Below are positions 26,146 through 34,535 of a stretch of DNA of 64,000 nt, piece by piece (position 1 is the stretch's first letter; the number at the start of each line of letters is the position of its first letter). The stretch lies in assembly GCA_046351215.1 (NCBI GenBank), contig JAXLYX010000011.1, positions 218,554 to 282,553 on the forward strand. The letters run 5' to 3'. This DNA is from JAXLYX01 sp046351215. Lineage in GTDB: Bacteria; Myxococcota_A; Polyangia; Polyangiales; Houyiibacteriaceae. The notes beneath the pieces were generated by a model. The model did not search any database and was not told where the DNA came from. It worked only from the letters and a program-made list of their open reading frames with translations. Position numbers and translations under genes: made by a program.

Positions 26146-26478
26146 TCAGCCCCGCTCGGCGGTCCTCGGTGCCGGGATTCCCGGACCGAGCTCGCGGGCC
26201 GCGTGGCGGCCGCGCGACGTGAGCTCGTAGACCTGCTCGTCTCCCTGCCCCGGCCGGTAGCGGCGGAGCCAGGCGAGGCGCGCCTCGCGCAGCCCGGTCT
26301 CGAGCGGTCCGTAGGGAACCTCGAGGAGGCCCTCCTCCGACAGGGTGGTGAGCTCGCGGCGGAGGAGCTCCCGATCGTCGACGGTGGCGTCGGGGACCAG
26401 GTCGCCCAGCGTGGCTCGGCCTCCAATCGCGGCGATGAAGGCGAGGATGGCGTGTCGGCTCTCGGTGTCGTCGCCCAT
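26146..26478 (-). CDS. Small winged-helix-like protein
   Basis: A 110-aa cytoplasmic protein. The order of predicted helices (RHAILAFIAAIG, TLGDLV, DRELLRRELTTLSEEGLLEV) followed by a likely beta wing (VYELTSRGRHAARELG) resembles small winged-helix DNA-binding proteins such as archaeal-type or PadR-like regulators. No target is known, and a DNA-binding role is inference from the pattern alone. It is divergent from the next gene by 154 bases. Confidence 0.65.
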   Translation of the reverse strand: MGDDTESRHAILAFIAAIGGRATLGDLVPDATVDDRELLRRELTTLSEEGLLEVPYGPLETGLREARLAWLRRYRPGQGDEQVYELTSRGRHAARELGPGIPAPRTAERG

Positions 26479-26632
26479 GACGAACCCTCCACGGACGTGG
26501 ATCGGGAGCCGAAGGGAAGCCTAGCAAATCTCCGCGCCGGGCGGGCGAGGGAATCGCGAGGATCGCTTCCTCGTCCGGCCCGGCTCGGATGGCGCTACAG
26601 TGGCCCTCGGAGGGTCACCTCGCGGGGTGACG

Positions 26633-27355
26633 ATGACGATGGTCCGACGCGGCGACGACGGCGGTTCACGTTCGGTGCTCCTGCCTCACGAGGCCGAGGC
26701 GCTCGAGGCGTACCGCGAGGGCGTCCGCGTGCCCGTGATCGCGTTCGTGCTCGAGATGACCGAGGACGAGGTGCACGCGCTCGCCGGGAGGGAAGGGATC
26801 GGACCTCGTCCGCCCGCGCGACGGAAGACGCTCGGCACCGTGCTCGACGCCGACGCGATCGACGCCCTCTCGATCGGGCGCGGCTGGATCGGCCTCGGCG
26901 AGGTCCTCTCGATGGAGACCCACGCGTCCCTGCTGCGCTCGACCGACGGTGGATTCCACGGCGACGCCGTCTTCACCGTCGTCGGCGTCGATCGGAGGGT
27001 CCACGAGGCGACCTCGAGGCTCCGCGTTCCGCCGCAGGTCGCGCGGCTCTTCGTCGAGACCCTGCTCTCGGCGCCCTTCGACGACGGTCGGCTCGAGGAG
27101 AGCGGCGCGACGCAGGCCGCGCGTCCGTGGACGACGCTCCAGCTCGCGACGACGGCGGGCCTCCATCTCGAGCTCGCTTCCCGTTCGCAGCGACCCTTCG
27201 ACGATCCGTGGACGCTCCTCCTGCGGGAGACGGAGCTGCACACGCGCTCACGCCTCGTCGGCGCCGCGCTCGCCGAGATCGGCCCCTACCTAGGGCCGGA
27301 GATCCTGGCGCGCCTCTGCGACGAAGCGAGCGTCGGTCGCGACGGGCGTCGCTGA
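26633..27355 (+). CDS. Conserved-looking protein of unknown function
   Basis: A 240-aa soluble protein. No signal peptide or membrane segment is seen. An N-terminal helical region (HEAEALEAYREGVRVPVIAFVLEMTEDEVHALAG) could be a helix-turn-helix-like module. The remainder is a mixed alpha/beta domain with a central VFTVVGVDRRVHEATSRLRVPPQVARLF segment. I do not recognise the family. ATG 26633 is chosen; ATG 26639 and a GTG at 26600 are in frame. The stop is 4 bases from that of the convergent gene. Confidence 0.6.
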   Translation: MTMVRRGDDGGSRSVLLPHEAEALEAYREGVRVPVIAFVLEMTEDEVHALAGREGIGPRPPARRKTLGTVLDADAIDALSIGRGWIGLGEVLSMETHASLLRSTDGGFHGDAVFTVVGVDRRVHEATSRLRVPPQVARLFVETLLSAPFDDGRLEESGATQAARPWTTLQLATTAGLHLELASRSQRPFDDPWTLLLRETELHTRSRLVGAALAEIGPYLGPEILARLCDEASVGRDGRR

Positions 27356-27359
27356 ACGC

Positions 27360-28130
27360 TCAGAAGCGCAGCACGAAGCGGGTCCCGAACGTCCGCGTCT
27401 CCGGGTTCGTCATGGGCAAGAGGCCGTAGCTCACGCGTGGCTGCACCGTGAGCCGGAGGTCGCGGACGATCGCGCGCGTGCGGCTCAGGTGCACCGTCTC
27501 CATGATGAACGCGGGCAGGTGGAACGGGAAGAAGCCGAGCACGAGCGAGGCGATCGCGAGCCCGCGACGGTGGTTCGGGACACCGAGGAGCCGGAGCTGG
27601 TTCGAGGCCATCAGGGCGCCCGAGCCGCCCGCGACGAGGCCGCCCGTGCCGAGCGCGTACCCGATGCCCACCACCGCGCTGGCCGCGTCGTAGCGCGAGG
27701 GGTCGGTGATGATGCAGTCGGTCGTGCCGCAGGTCGTCGACGTGAGCAGGAACGCGTAGCCGAAGACCTGCGCCACCATGCCGACCGCGCCGACGACGAT
27801 GCCCGTCCGCTCGATCGCGAGCCCGCGGTCCGCCCGATCGAGCATCGCCGAGGTCGCCGCGGGATCGACGGCCACCCAGCCCGAGGGCGTGTACACGAAG
27901 GGCGGCTGCGGCGCCGCGTACGTCGTCGGGTAGCCGGGCGGCGGCGGGACCGCGTAGGGCCCGGGCTCGGTGACGACGACGGGGCCGGCCTGCGCGGGCG
28001 CCGCTGGGGCCGGGCTCGGGGGGACCGGGGCCCCTGCAGCGGGCTCCACGGCCGCGACCTCGGCCTCGGCGACGGACGACGGGGCAGAGGCCAAGAGGGC
28101 GACGATCGACGGGACGAGGAGGCGACGCAT
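27360..28130 (-). CDS. Exported or membrane protein with Pro-rich linker, unknown
   Basis: A 256-aa protein. It has a signal sequence (cleavage likely after SSVAEA), a Pro/Ala-rich linker of about 60 residues, and then a hydrophobic core with three to four membrane-like segments (GIVVGAVGMVAQVFGYAFLL, AVVGIGYALGTGGLVAGGSGAL, AIASLVLGFFPFHLPAFIM). The final strand-like stretch ends TFGTRFVLRF, an aromatic C-terminus. Two close cysteines (TTCGTTDC) may be disulfide bonded. The architecture recurs in myxobacterial envelope proteins, but no function is known. It is divergent from the crotonase gene. Confidence 0.65.
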   Translation of the reverse strand: MRRLLVPSIVALLASAPSSVAEAEVAAVEPAAGAPVPPSPAPAAPAQAGPVVVTEPGPYAVPPPPGYPTTYAAPQPPFVYTPSGWVAVDPAATSAMLDRADRGLAIERTGIVVGAVGMVAQVFGYAFLLTSTTCGTTDCIITDPSRYDAASAVVGIGYALGTGGLVAGGSGALMASNQLRLLGVPNHRRGLAIASLVLGFFPFHLPAFIMETVHLSRTRAIVRDLRLTVQPRVSYGLLPMTNPETRTFGTRFVLRF

Positions 28131-28256
28131 GTCCCCTCGGTACCACGCCGGGCCGACCTCGACGAGATCCCTTCCCCGGGGCCGGTGCGCGACCCCAGGA
28201 CGGAGGCGAACGGTCGTCGGCCCGGGGCCCATCCGCGCTCGACCGAGGAGAGACCC

Positions 28257-29060
28257 ATGACCGAACGCGTGCGCCTCGAGATCCGCGACGATGTCGCCTA
28301 CGTCACGCTCGACCGGGCGGACAAGCGCAACGCCCTCGACTGGGACATGCTCGTCGGCCTCGTCGACGCGGCCGAGCGGATCGGCCGCGACGCCTCCCTC
28401 CGCGCCGTCGTCCTTCGCGGCGAGGGCAAGGCCTTCTGCTCGGGGCTCGACTTCCCCTCGTTCACGAAGACGCCGGTGCGTCTCGCGCGTGCCTTCGCGA
28501 AGCCCCGCCCGGGGGCCTCGAACCTCTTCCAGGAGGCGGCGCTCTGCTTCCGTCGCCTGCCCGTCCCCGTGATCGCCGTGCTGCACGGCTCCTGCTTCGG
28601 GGGCGGCCTCCAGATCGCGCTCGGCGCCGACTTCCGCTTCGCGACGCCGGATTGCGAGCTCTCGATCATGGAGGCGAAGTGGGGCCTCGTGCCGGACATG
28701 AGCGGCACGATCACGCTGCGCGAGCTCCTGCCCATGGACGTCGCGATGAAGCTGACGATGACGGGCGAGGTCTTCGACGCGCGGAAGGCGAAGGAGCTCG
28801 GCCTCGTCACCGAGGTGGTCGACGATCCGCTCGCGGCGGCCGAGGCCCTCGTCGCGACGATCCGTACGCGCTCGCCGGACTCGGTCGCGGCGACGAAGGT
28901 GCTCTTCCACCGCACGTGGCTCGCGAGCGAGGACGACGCGCTCGCGGCCGAGACGCTGATCCAGGCGAGGCTCCTCGCCGGGGGCAACGCGCGCGAGGCC
29001 GTCCGCGCGAACCTCGAGAAGCGTCCGCCTCGCTTCAAGCCCCGCTCGTTCTCGCGCTGA
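28257..29060 (+). CDS. Enoyl-CoA hydratase/isomerase (crotonase) family protein
   Basis: A 267-aa crotonase-fold enzyme acting on CoA thioesters. Oxyanion-hole segments are GEGKAFCSGLDFPSF near residue 60 and HGSCFGGGLQIALGADFRFA near 108. The active-site region MEAKWGLVPDMSGT near 138 has Asp where hydratases carry the second Glu, a change seen in isomerase-like members. ATG 28257 follows GAGGAGAG. The two acyl-CoA ligases elsewhere in the window make fatty-acid breakdown a natural setting, but the substrate is undetermined. Confidence 0.9.
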   Translation: MTERVRLEIRDDVAYVTLDRADKRNALDWDMLVGLVDAAERIGRDASLRAVVLRGEGKAFCSGLDFPSFTKTPVRLARAFAKPRPGASNLFQEAALCFRRLPVPVIAVLHGSCFGGGLQIALGADFRFATPDCELSIMEAKWGLVPDMSGTITLRELLPMDVAMKLTMTGEVFDARKAKELGLVTEVVDDPLAAAEALVATIRTRSPDSVAATKVLFHRTWLASEDDALAAETLIQARLLAGGNAREAVRANLEKRPPRFKPRSFSR

Positions 29061-29075
29061 GCGCGGAAACGAACG

Positions 29076-30161
29076 TCACGGCGTGAGCGTCGAGCCGCTC
29101 GTGTTCGGATTGCCCGAGGCGAGCACGAAGATGCCCGGATAGCCGTTCGTCTCGAACTTCAGGCTCGGGTTGTGCGTGAGCACCGAGTCGAGGACGTTCA
29201 GGTGTCCCGAGCGATCGTTGCTGACGTAGAAGATCGCGCCGCCGCCCTCGTTGGCGGTGTTGTCGAGCATCCGCGTCCCGCAGACCGTCGTCGTGAACGT
29301 GTTCCCGTCGTTGTAGATCGCGCCGCCGTTGCCGCCGAGCCCGTCGTTCGCGCCATGACCGATCGCCTGGTTCTCCTGGAACCAGCTGTTCAGGATCTGC
29401 CACGACACGCCGATGCTCGAGAGCGCACCGCCGTTCGCGCCGAAGTTCCCGAGGCCGGTGCCGCCGAAGGTGCTGTTCACGACGTAGACCGGCTGGTCGT
29501 CGTACTGGTCGAAGACGCGGATCGCGCCTCCGCCGACGTCGGAGCCGAGCGCATCCGTCTGGTTGTTGAAGAAGCGGGTGTTCACGAGCTTGAAGCGACC
29601 GCCGCGGACGAAGATCGCGCCGCCGCCGCCCGTGAGGCCCGTGTCTCCGGTCGCGCTCCCGTCGACGAACGTGAGGTTCTGCACGACGAGCACCGGCGTG
29701 GCCTGGTTGTCGCAATGCGACGTGGTCCAGTGCTGCGCCATATCACAGGTGTTCATGTAGAGGATGCGACGCGCGCCGGCTCCGCTCAGCGTGACCTTGC
29801 CGCCGCCGTCGATGACGATGGGCGAGGGCGCGTCGTTGAAGATCTTCGCCGTCTCCGTGAGCGTGATCTTCACGGGGTCGGGGCCGCAGTCGAAGGTGAT
29901 GATCCCTCCCTGGGCGACCGCCTGCACGACCGCGGCGCTCGTGCAGCTCGCGGGCGTTCCGTCGCCGACGACGTGCGTCGGGCTCGAGGTGTCGGCGGCC
30001 TTCGCCTCCGTCGGGACGGTGCAATGACCGTCCGGATTGCCCGCGAGCGGGCCGACGCTCGGATCGGTGCCGGGATCGGAGCTCCCCGAATCGCCGCCGC
30101 AGCCGAGGGCGGACGCGAGGCCGAGCACGCAAGAGAAAGCGAGAAGCGAGCGACGATGCAT
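29076..30161 (-). CDS. Lipoprotein with right-handed beta-helix repeats
   Basis: A 361-aa exported lipoprotein (signal ending SALGC, Cys near residue 21). The mature part contains repeated turns of the type GGGAIFVRGGRFKLVNTRFFNNQ, GGGAIRVF, NGGALSSIGVSWQILNSWFQENQ and GGGAIFYVSNDRSGHLNVLDS, typical of parallel beta-helix proteins such as polymorphic outer-membrane-protein-like and pectate-lyase-like folds. Six cysteines suggest disulfides. It probably acts at the cell surface in adhesion or polysaccharide binding, which is inferred from the fold. ATG 30161 is preceded by AGAGGAGA. Confidence 0.78.
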   Translation of the reverse strand: MHRRSLLAFSCVLGLASALGCGGDSGSSDPGTDPSVGPLAGNPDGHCTVPTEAKAADTSSPTHVVGDGTPASCTSAAVVQAVAQGGIITFDCGPDPVKITLTETAKIFNDAPSPIVIDGGGKVTLSGAGARRILYMNTCDMAQHWTTSHCDNQATPVLVVQNLTFVDGSATGDTGLTGGGGAIFVRGGRFKLVNTRFFNNQTDALGSDVGGGAIRVFDQYDDQPVYVVNSTFGGTGLGNFGANGGALSSIGVSWQILNSWFQENQAIGHGANDGLGGNGGAIYNDGNTFTTTVCGTRMLDNTANEGGGAIFYVSNDRSGHLNVLDSVLTHNPSLKFETNGYPGIFVLASGNPNTSGSTLTP

Positions 30162-30387
30162 GGAGATCTCCTCTGGGCCCAACGTATCGCCCGAGCGGAG
30201 GGGGCTCAAGCGCCAGACGGAATGCGGCCGGTCCGGTGAACACGCTCTGGCTCGCGCCTCGCCCTTTCGGGGCAGGCGACCTCTCCCCTCATGCGCCCCG
30301 GTCCGAGCACCCTGTTGGCGTTGGGCAGTGGCAATTGGAGCTTGTAACCTTGTCCGCGTCGCTTTCTTTCGTCATAGGAGCCTCCCC

Positions 30388-31467
30388 ATGCTCACGAATC
30401 GCTTGCTGCTCCTCGCGTCGCTCTGCTCGATCCTCGTCACCGGCCTCGTCGCGTGCGACGACAGCCCGCCCCCGTCGACCACCGACGGTGGAGGCGTGGG
30501 CCCGGTCCTCGACGGCTGCTCCGTCACGACGGATCCGGTGACCGACGACATGAGCCAGCCGGACGTGGAGTTCCTCGTGAACCGTCTGCAGCTCCCGTCC
30601 GGCGCGAGCCTGACGGTGGTGGACGGCCTCGACGTCGACGGTCTCGAGACGACGAGCGTCTCGTCCGCCGACGGCTGCTTCATGCGGGACACGAAGGCGT
30701 CTTCGACCTCGACGGCGAACAACGTCGACAACCAGCTCGCGGCTGTCGGCTCGGCCGCAGCGGCGCTCGGCGTCGACATCTCCGGCTCGCTGCAGTCCTC
30801 GCTCGAAGGCGCGAGCCCCTCGCTCGTCGTGCGCGTGGTGCTCCAGCACTGGAACCACACGCTGACGGACGGCTGCGTGACCGTGCAGCTCTTCGCGGGC
30901 TCGGGCGGCGCGACGCCGACGCTGAACGCCGAGACGGTGACGGCGATGAAGGGCGGCGTCACCTCGGTGCTCGGCGGCTGGAATCCGGTCTCCGTGAACA
31001 TCCGCGTCAACACGGTCCCGAGCTGCACGGTGAACGCCGGCGTGAGCTGCGCCGGAGGCCAGACGCAGGACTGCGATGCGACGATCCCGCTCGTGCTCTA
31101 CGGAGTGAAGCTCCGCCTCCACGTCGCGGCGAAGACCACCGGCGGCTTCCAGCTCGTCACCGATCGCCCGAACCCGCCCGAGTCGATCACCGGAGTGCAG
31201 GATCCGACCCTGCTCGCCGGCTTCGTCTACTGGGGCACGAAGGGCGGCTCGATCGAGGCCGGCTCGTTCCAGGAAGCGATGCAGAACGCGATGTGCGAGC
31301 TCGGGCAGAACAGCCAGTGGCCGACGGTGCAGAGCATCATCGGCGGCAAGCTCGATCTGCGTTCGAGCTCGACGGGGACCGCGCCCACGACGTGCTCGGG
31401 CAGCAATGCGGCTTCGAGCAACGCGAATGCGTTGTCGCTCGGGGCTTATATGGGGTCGGGGTACTGA
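30388..31467 (+). CDS. Lipoprotein, unknown
   Basis: A 359-aa exported lipoprotein. The signal peptide ends LVTGLVAC (Cys near residue 23), then DDSPPPSTTDGGG as a linker. The mature domain is rich in Ser/Thr/Val and contains six to eight cysteines, several of which sit in the segment SCTVNAGVSCAGGQTQDCDAT. It has no recognised family. The divergent neighbour is the beta-helix lipoprotein, with 226 bases between the two starts, so both could share a regulated intergenic region. ATG 30388 is preceded by TAGGAG. Confidence 0.7.
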   Translation: MLTNRLLLLASLCSILVTGLVACDDSPPPSTTDGGGVGPVLDGCSVTTDPVTDDMSQPDVEFLVNRLQLPSGASLTVVDGLDVDGLETTSVSSADGCFMRDTKASSTSTANNVDNQLAAVGSAAAALGVDISGSLQSSLEGASPSLVVRVVLQHWNHTLTDGCVTVQLFAGSGGATPTLNAETVTAMKGGVTSVLGGWNPVSVNIRVNTVPSCTVNAGVSCAGGQTQDCDATIPLVLYGVKLRLHVAAKTTGGFQLVTDRPNPPESITGVQDPTLLAGFVYWGTKGGSIEAGSFQEAMQNAMCELGQNSQWPTVQSIIGGKLDLRSSSTGTAPTTCSGSNAASSNANALSLGAYMGSGY

Positions 31468-31536
31468 GCGGGCGGGGGCTCCTCGGGCGTTGGGGCTTCG
31501 AGGGGCTCTACCGGTAGCGGTGCGACGCGCGGGGCC

Positions 31537-32400
31537 TCAACCGTAGAGGTTCACGCGCGTGGGTCCCTTCGCGAGGTCCGCGTAGACGACGATGGCGTGG
31601 CCCGCGAAGATCCCGCCGTCGTCGAAGAAGACGTTGAAGGATCCGTCGGCTTCGACACCGAGCGATTCGGGGGTCATGCAGGCGCGGAACGCTGCCTCGG
31701 ACATCGGTTCCTCGTCGTCCTCGAGCCAGTGGGCGTTCTTCACCGACAGGAGCTCACGCGCGGCGGCCTGCGTGAGTCGCTCGACCCACTCGTGCCAGGA
31801 CGCTCGGAGGCGTCTCGCGTGGTCCGCTGCGGCTCGAACCTCTTCGAGCTCCGTTCCCCGGAGCGTCAGGCGTGCGCGCGGTCCGAGCCAGTCGGCGTTC
31901 CCCGCGAACCATCGGATCGCTCGCTGGAGCTCGAACCGCCCGAGCTCGGGATCCTCGAAGACCACGGGCGCTTGGAGACGCGTGGCATGGGCCTCGAGCT
32001 CGGGATCCGCGACCGCTTCGGTGGACACGGATTCGAGTCGCGCGTGCGGCCAACGGAACAGGGGATCCCGCACGAGGCGCGCGCGCACGCGCACGATGGC
32101 GTAAGGGCGTAGACGAGCCCTCCACGCCTCGAGCTCGTGCTCGGGCATGTAGCGCTCCAACCTCAGCGGAGCGGTCTCGAGCTCGCCGCCCTCGACCCGC
32201 CACACCTCGAGCGTGCTCCCGAGGCACCAGTCCTCCATGCCGCCGAAACGGCTGCCCGAGGAACCGGAGGCCGCCACGACCCCGAGGATGTCGATGGCCT
32301 CGGCGCTCTCGAAGGCCGCCTCGAGCGCTTGCCGACGCTTCTTCTGGGCGGCGATGTGCTCTTGGGGCGTCATGGGACGGGAGTCGTCGGAAGCTGCCAT
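31537..32400 (-). CDS. DUF2262-like protein
   Basis: A 287-aa soluble protein whose last 70 residues (AARELLSVKNAHWLEDDEEPMSEAAF, then ADGSFNVFFDDGGIFAGHAIVVYADL) follow the DUF2262 (PF10020) pattern, a family of unknown function. The N-terminal part (FGGMEDWCLGSTLEVWRVEGG) is less clear. ATG 32400 (MAASDDS) is preferred; an ATG at 32442 is also in frame. It lies downstream of nothing on its own strand except the tRNA terminator, so it probably has its own promoter. Confidence 0.65.
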   Translation of the reverse strand: MAASDDSRPMTPQEHIAAQKKRRQALEAAFESAEAIDILGVVAASGSSGSRFGGMEDWCLGSTLEVWRVEGGELETAPLRLERYMPEHELEAWRARLRPYAIVRVRARLVRDPLFRWPHARLESVSTEAVADPELEAHATRLQAPVVFEDPELGRFELQRAIRWFAGNADWLGPRARLTLRGTELEEVRAAADHARRLRASWHEWVERLTQAAARELLSVKNAHWLEDDEEPMSEAAFRACMTPESLGVEADGSFNVFFDDGGIFAGHAIVVYADLAKGPTRVNLYG

Positions 32401-32547
32401 CGCGTGCGTGTACCAGCCGCGGATCGGGGCGGCCAGGGACATGGTCGGAGGCGATGGCGGAGCGGTGGGCGACGCTGCGCGAGCTCGCAGCGGAGCGGGC
32501 GCGGCTCCTCCCACGAATCTTCCTCTCCGCTCGGGAGACGGAATGCC

Positions 32548-32582
32548 AAAGGCCCCGGAACCTTTTCGATTCCGGGGCCTTT
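32548..32582. terminator. Terminator of the tRNA-Thr transcript
   Basis: AAAGGCCCCGGAA and TTCCGGGGCCTTT form a perfect 13-bp stem with a 9-base loop, starting 3 bases after the encoded CCA of the tRNA on the minus strand. This is the strongest hairpin in the window. It is nearly symmetrical and may also stop plus-strand transcription. Confidence 0.85.
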
Positions 32583-32584
32583 TC

Positions 32585-32660
<76 letters not shown>

Positions 32661-32682
32661 AACCCCCTTTGGAGGGGCCGCT

Positions 32683-32711
32683 TTCCTAGCAAAGGGGGAG
32701 GGGGGTGTCAA
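32683..32711 (-). promoter_or_regulatory. Sigma-70-type promoter of tRNA-Thr
   Basis: On the minus strand a perfect TTGACA (32706-32711) is followed after 17 bp by TAGGAA (32683-32688). The predicted start is about 15 bases before the tRNA 5' end. The consensus -35 and the spacing make this credible despite the weak -10. Confidence 0.55.
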
Positions 32712-32843
32712 ACGAGTTCGACGAAGTCCGCAGGGTTCTCCCACCTCTCGCCACGTAGGTGCAGACGGAAGTCCCGTCGTCCGGTATCCTCCCCGGGCCG
32801 CTGGGGACCGTCCCCGAAGCGGCGATGGCCCCCCGAGAAGCCC

Positions 32844-33989
32844 GTGCGTCGTCTCCGTCTCCTCTCGCTGCTCCCTCTCCTCCTGCTCGTCGGCTGCCCG
32901 GCCGTGCTCTCGCAGCCTCGCGGCGAGGAGCACATCGCGGCCATGCAACAGGGCGAGGCCGCCCTCACGCACCACCGCGACGAGGAGGCCGTGACGGCCT
33001 TCGCCACGGCCGCGCGCACGGCCGAGCGCCGCGTCGACCGCGACGAGGCCGAGTTCGAGGAGGCGCAGGCGCTCGAGCGGCTCGGCCGCTACGACGAGGC
33101 CCTCGTGCTCCTCGATCGCGTGGGCAACCGCGAGCCGAATTCGCGCCGCACGGCGCGCGCGATCTACGACGCCGCCCGCATCCGCCTCGAGCTCCTGAAC
33201 CAGCGCGAGCCCGCGATGCAGGGCTTCGAGCGCGTCGTCCGCGAGCATCCCGAGGACGGCCTCGAGAACATCTCGATCCGTCGCCTCGTCGACGACTACG
33301 AGGCGCGCGGCGATCTCGACGGCGCCATCGCCCTGCTCGACCGCCTCTACGGCGACGTCGGCTCGACCCGCGCCGGCGACGATCTCCTCCGCGCGAAGGC
33401 CGATCTCCAGCTCGCGAAGGGCGACCGCGCCGGCGCGCGCGCCACGCTCGAGAAGCTCGTCGCCGAGCATCCCTATCCCTACGGGCACTCTTGGGACAAC
33501 GCGCTGATGAAGCTCGCCGAGATGGATCTCGAGGACGGGAATCCGCGCGCGGCGATCGAGCGCTACGAGACGATCGTCTCGGTCAACGAGGAGACGAACC
33601 TCGTCGGCAGCTACACCCTCCCGACCATGCCCGAGGCGCAGATCCGCATCGCGCGCATCTACCGCGACCAGCTCTCGGATCGCGACGCCGCCTCGCGCGC
33701 CTACGACGACGTCGGCGAGCGCTTCCCGCGCTCGACGCTCCGCGACGACGCGCAGTACGAGGCCGGCGTGATGTGGCTCGACGCGCACGAGACGCGGCGC
33801 GGCTGCCGCTATCTCTCGCACGTCGTCGCGGACTTCGAGGTCGGCCACGCGCGCCGTCAGGCGATCGCGCGCATGCGGACCGACTGCCCGGACGATCTGC
33901 CCGAGGAGCTCCGCCGTCCCGAGGGCGAGCAGGCCGCGGACGCGGGCCGTGCGACGACTCCGTCGACCACGCCCGACGCCGGCCGCTGA
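32844..33989 (+). CDS. TPR lipoprotein, outer-membrane assembly-like
   Basis: A 381-aa lipoprotein starting at a GTG. The signal peptide ends LLLLVGC (Cys 18). The mature part is built of tetratricopeptide-like helical repeats (GEAALTHHRDEEAVTAF, LERLGRYDEALVLLDRV, ERVVREHPEDG, LEKLVAEHPYP, YDDVGERFPRSTLRDDAQYEAG). Such Cys-anchored TPR proteins include BamD- and YbgF-like assembly factors and gliding or secretion adaptors; I cannot decide which. The C-terminal 40 residues are polar and probably disordered. A terminator-like hairpin follows. Confidence 0.75.
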   Translation: MRRLRLLSLLPLLLLVGCPAVLSQPRGEEHIAAMQQGEAALTHHRDEEAVTAFATAARTAERRVDRDEAEFEEAQALERLGRYDEALVLLDRVGNREPNSRRTARAIYDAARIRLELLNQREPAMQGFERVVREHPEDGLENISIRRLVDDYEARGDLDGAIALLDRLYGDVGSTRAGDDLLRAKADLQLAKGDRAGARATLEKLVAEHPYPYGHSWDNALMKLAEMDLEDGNPRAAIERYETIVSVNEETNLVGSYTLPTMPEAQIRIARIYRDQLSDRDAASRAYDDVGERFPRSTLRDDAQYEAGVMWLDAHETRRGCRYLSHVVADFEVGHARRQAIARMRTDCPDDLPEELRRPEGEQAADAGRATTPSTTPDAGR

Positions 33990-34018
33990 GCGAGCCGCTC
34001 GCAGGGGACGGAAACGAA

Positions 34019-34049
34019 GAGCGCGCCGACCCTCGCGGGTGGCGCGCTC
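34019..34049. terminator. Bidirectional terminator hairpin
   Basis: GAGCGCGCC pairs with GGCGCGCTC, and inside it ACCC pairs with GGGT around TCGC, giving a long nearly continuous stem. It lies between the TPR lipoprotein stop and the stop of the convergent acidic-protein gene. Confidence 0.7.
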
Positions 34050-34074
34050 GGTGGAAGCGGGATGGGCTTCGCGG

Positions 34075-34446
34075 TCAGACGTCTTCTTCGCCGCCGCCCT
34101 CGACCTCGAATTCGACGTCCTCGTCGTCCTCTTCGGCCTCTTCTTCCTCTTCCTCTTCTTCGTCTTCGGGCGCGGTGTACTTGAGGTCGACGTCGACCTC
34201 CGCCAGCTGCGCCTCCAAGAGCTCGAAGAGCTCCTCCGCGTCCTCACCGGACCACTCGTCGAGGATCTCCGAGATGAAATCGTAGAAATCGCCGCTGTCG
34301 ATGCGGCGCTCGATCTCCTCGATGTCCTCGTCCGAGAAGGCCTCGATCAGGTCCTCGCGGAGCGTCTCGGTGTCCCCCTCTTCGATCGCGTCGGCGACGG
34401 ACAGGCGGATTTGGCGCACGGCGCGCTTGTCGAGGTAGATCTCCAC
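34075..34446 (-). CDS. Small highly acidic protein, unknown
   Basis: A 123-aa protein starting at GTG 34446. The first 90 residues are predicted helical and strongly charged (EGDTETLREDLIEAFSDEDIEEIERRIDSGDFYDFI). The C-terminus is an almost uninterrupted acidic stretch of Asp/Glu from about residue 93. No signal peptide or membrane helix is seen. An acidic tail of this kind suggests a DNA mimic, an RNA-polymerase-associated factor or a chaperone, none of which can be shown. It has one of the best promoters in the window, so it is probably well expressed. Confidence 0.7.
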   Translation of the reverse strand: MEIYLDKRAVRQIRLSVADAIEEGDTETLREDLIEAFSDEDIEEIERRIDSGDFYDFISEILDEWSGEDAEELFELLEAQLAEVDVDLKYTAPEDEEEEEEEEAEEDDEDVEFEVEGGGEEDV

Positions 34447-34478
34447 GGCTCTCTCACCCTCCGGCTCAATTGGCGCGT

Positions 34479-34506
34479 ACTATAGGTAGCTCCGAAACCG
34501 TGTCAA
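34479..34506 (-). promoter_or_regulatory. Near-consensus sigma-70 promoter with overlapping palindrome
   Basis: On the minus strand TTGACA (34501-34506) is followed after 16 bp by TATAGT (34479-34484), the predicted start lying about 26 bases before the GTG of the acidic-protein gene. The -35 box lies within the perfect 12-bp palindrome GTCAACGTTGAC (34502-34513), a candidate operator. A promoter this AT-rich and this close to consensus is rare in this sequence. Confidence 0.65.
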
Positions 34507-34535
34507 CGTTGACGAAAGCCCCTCGAAAACCGCGC

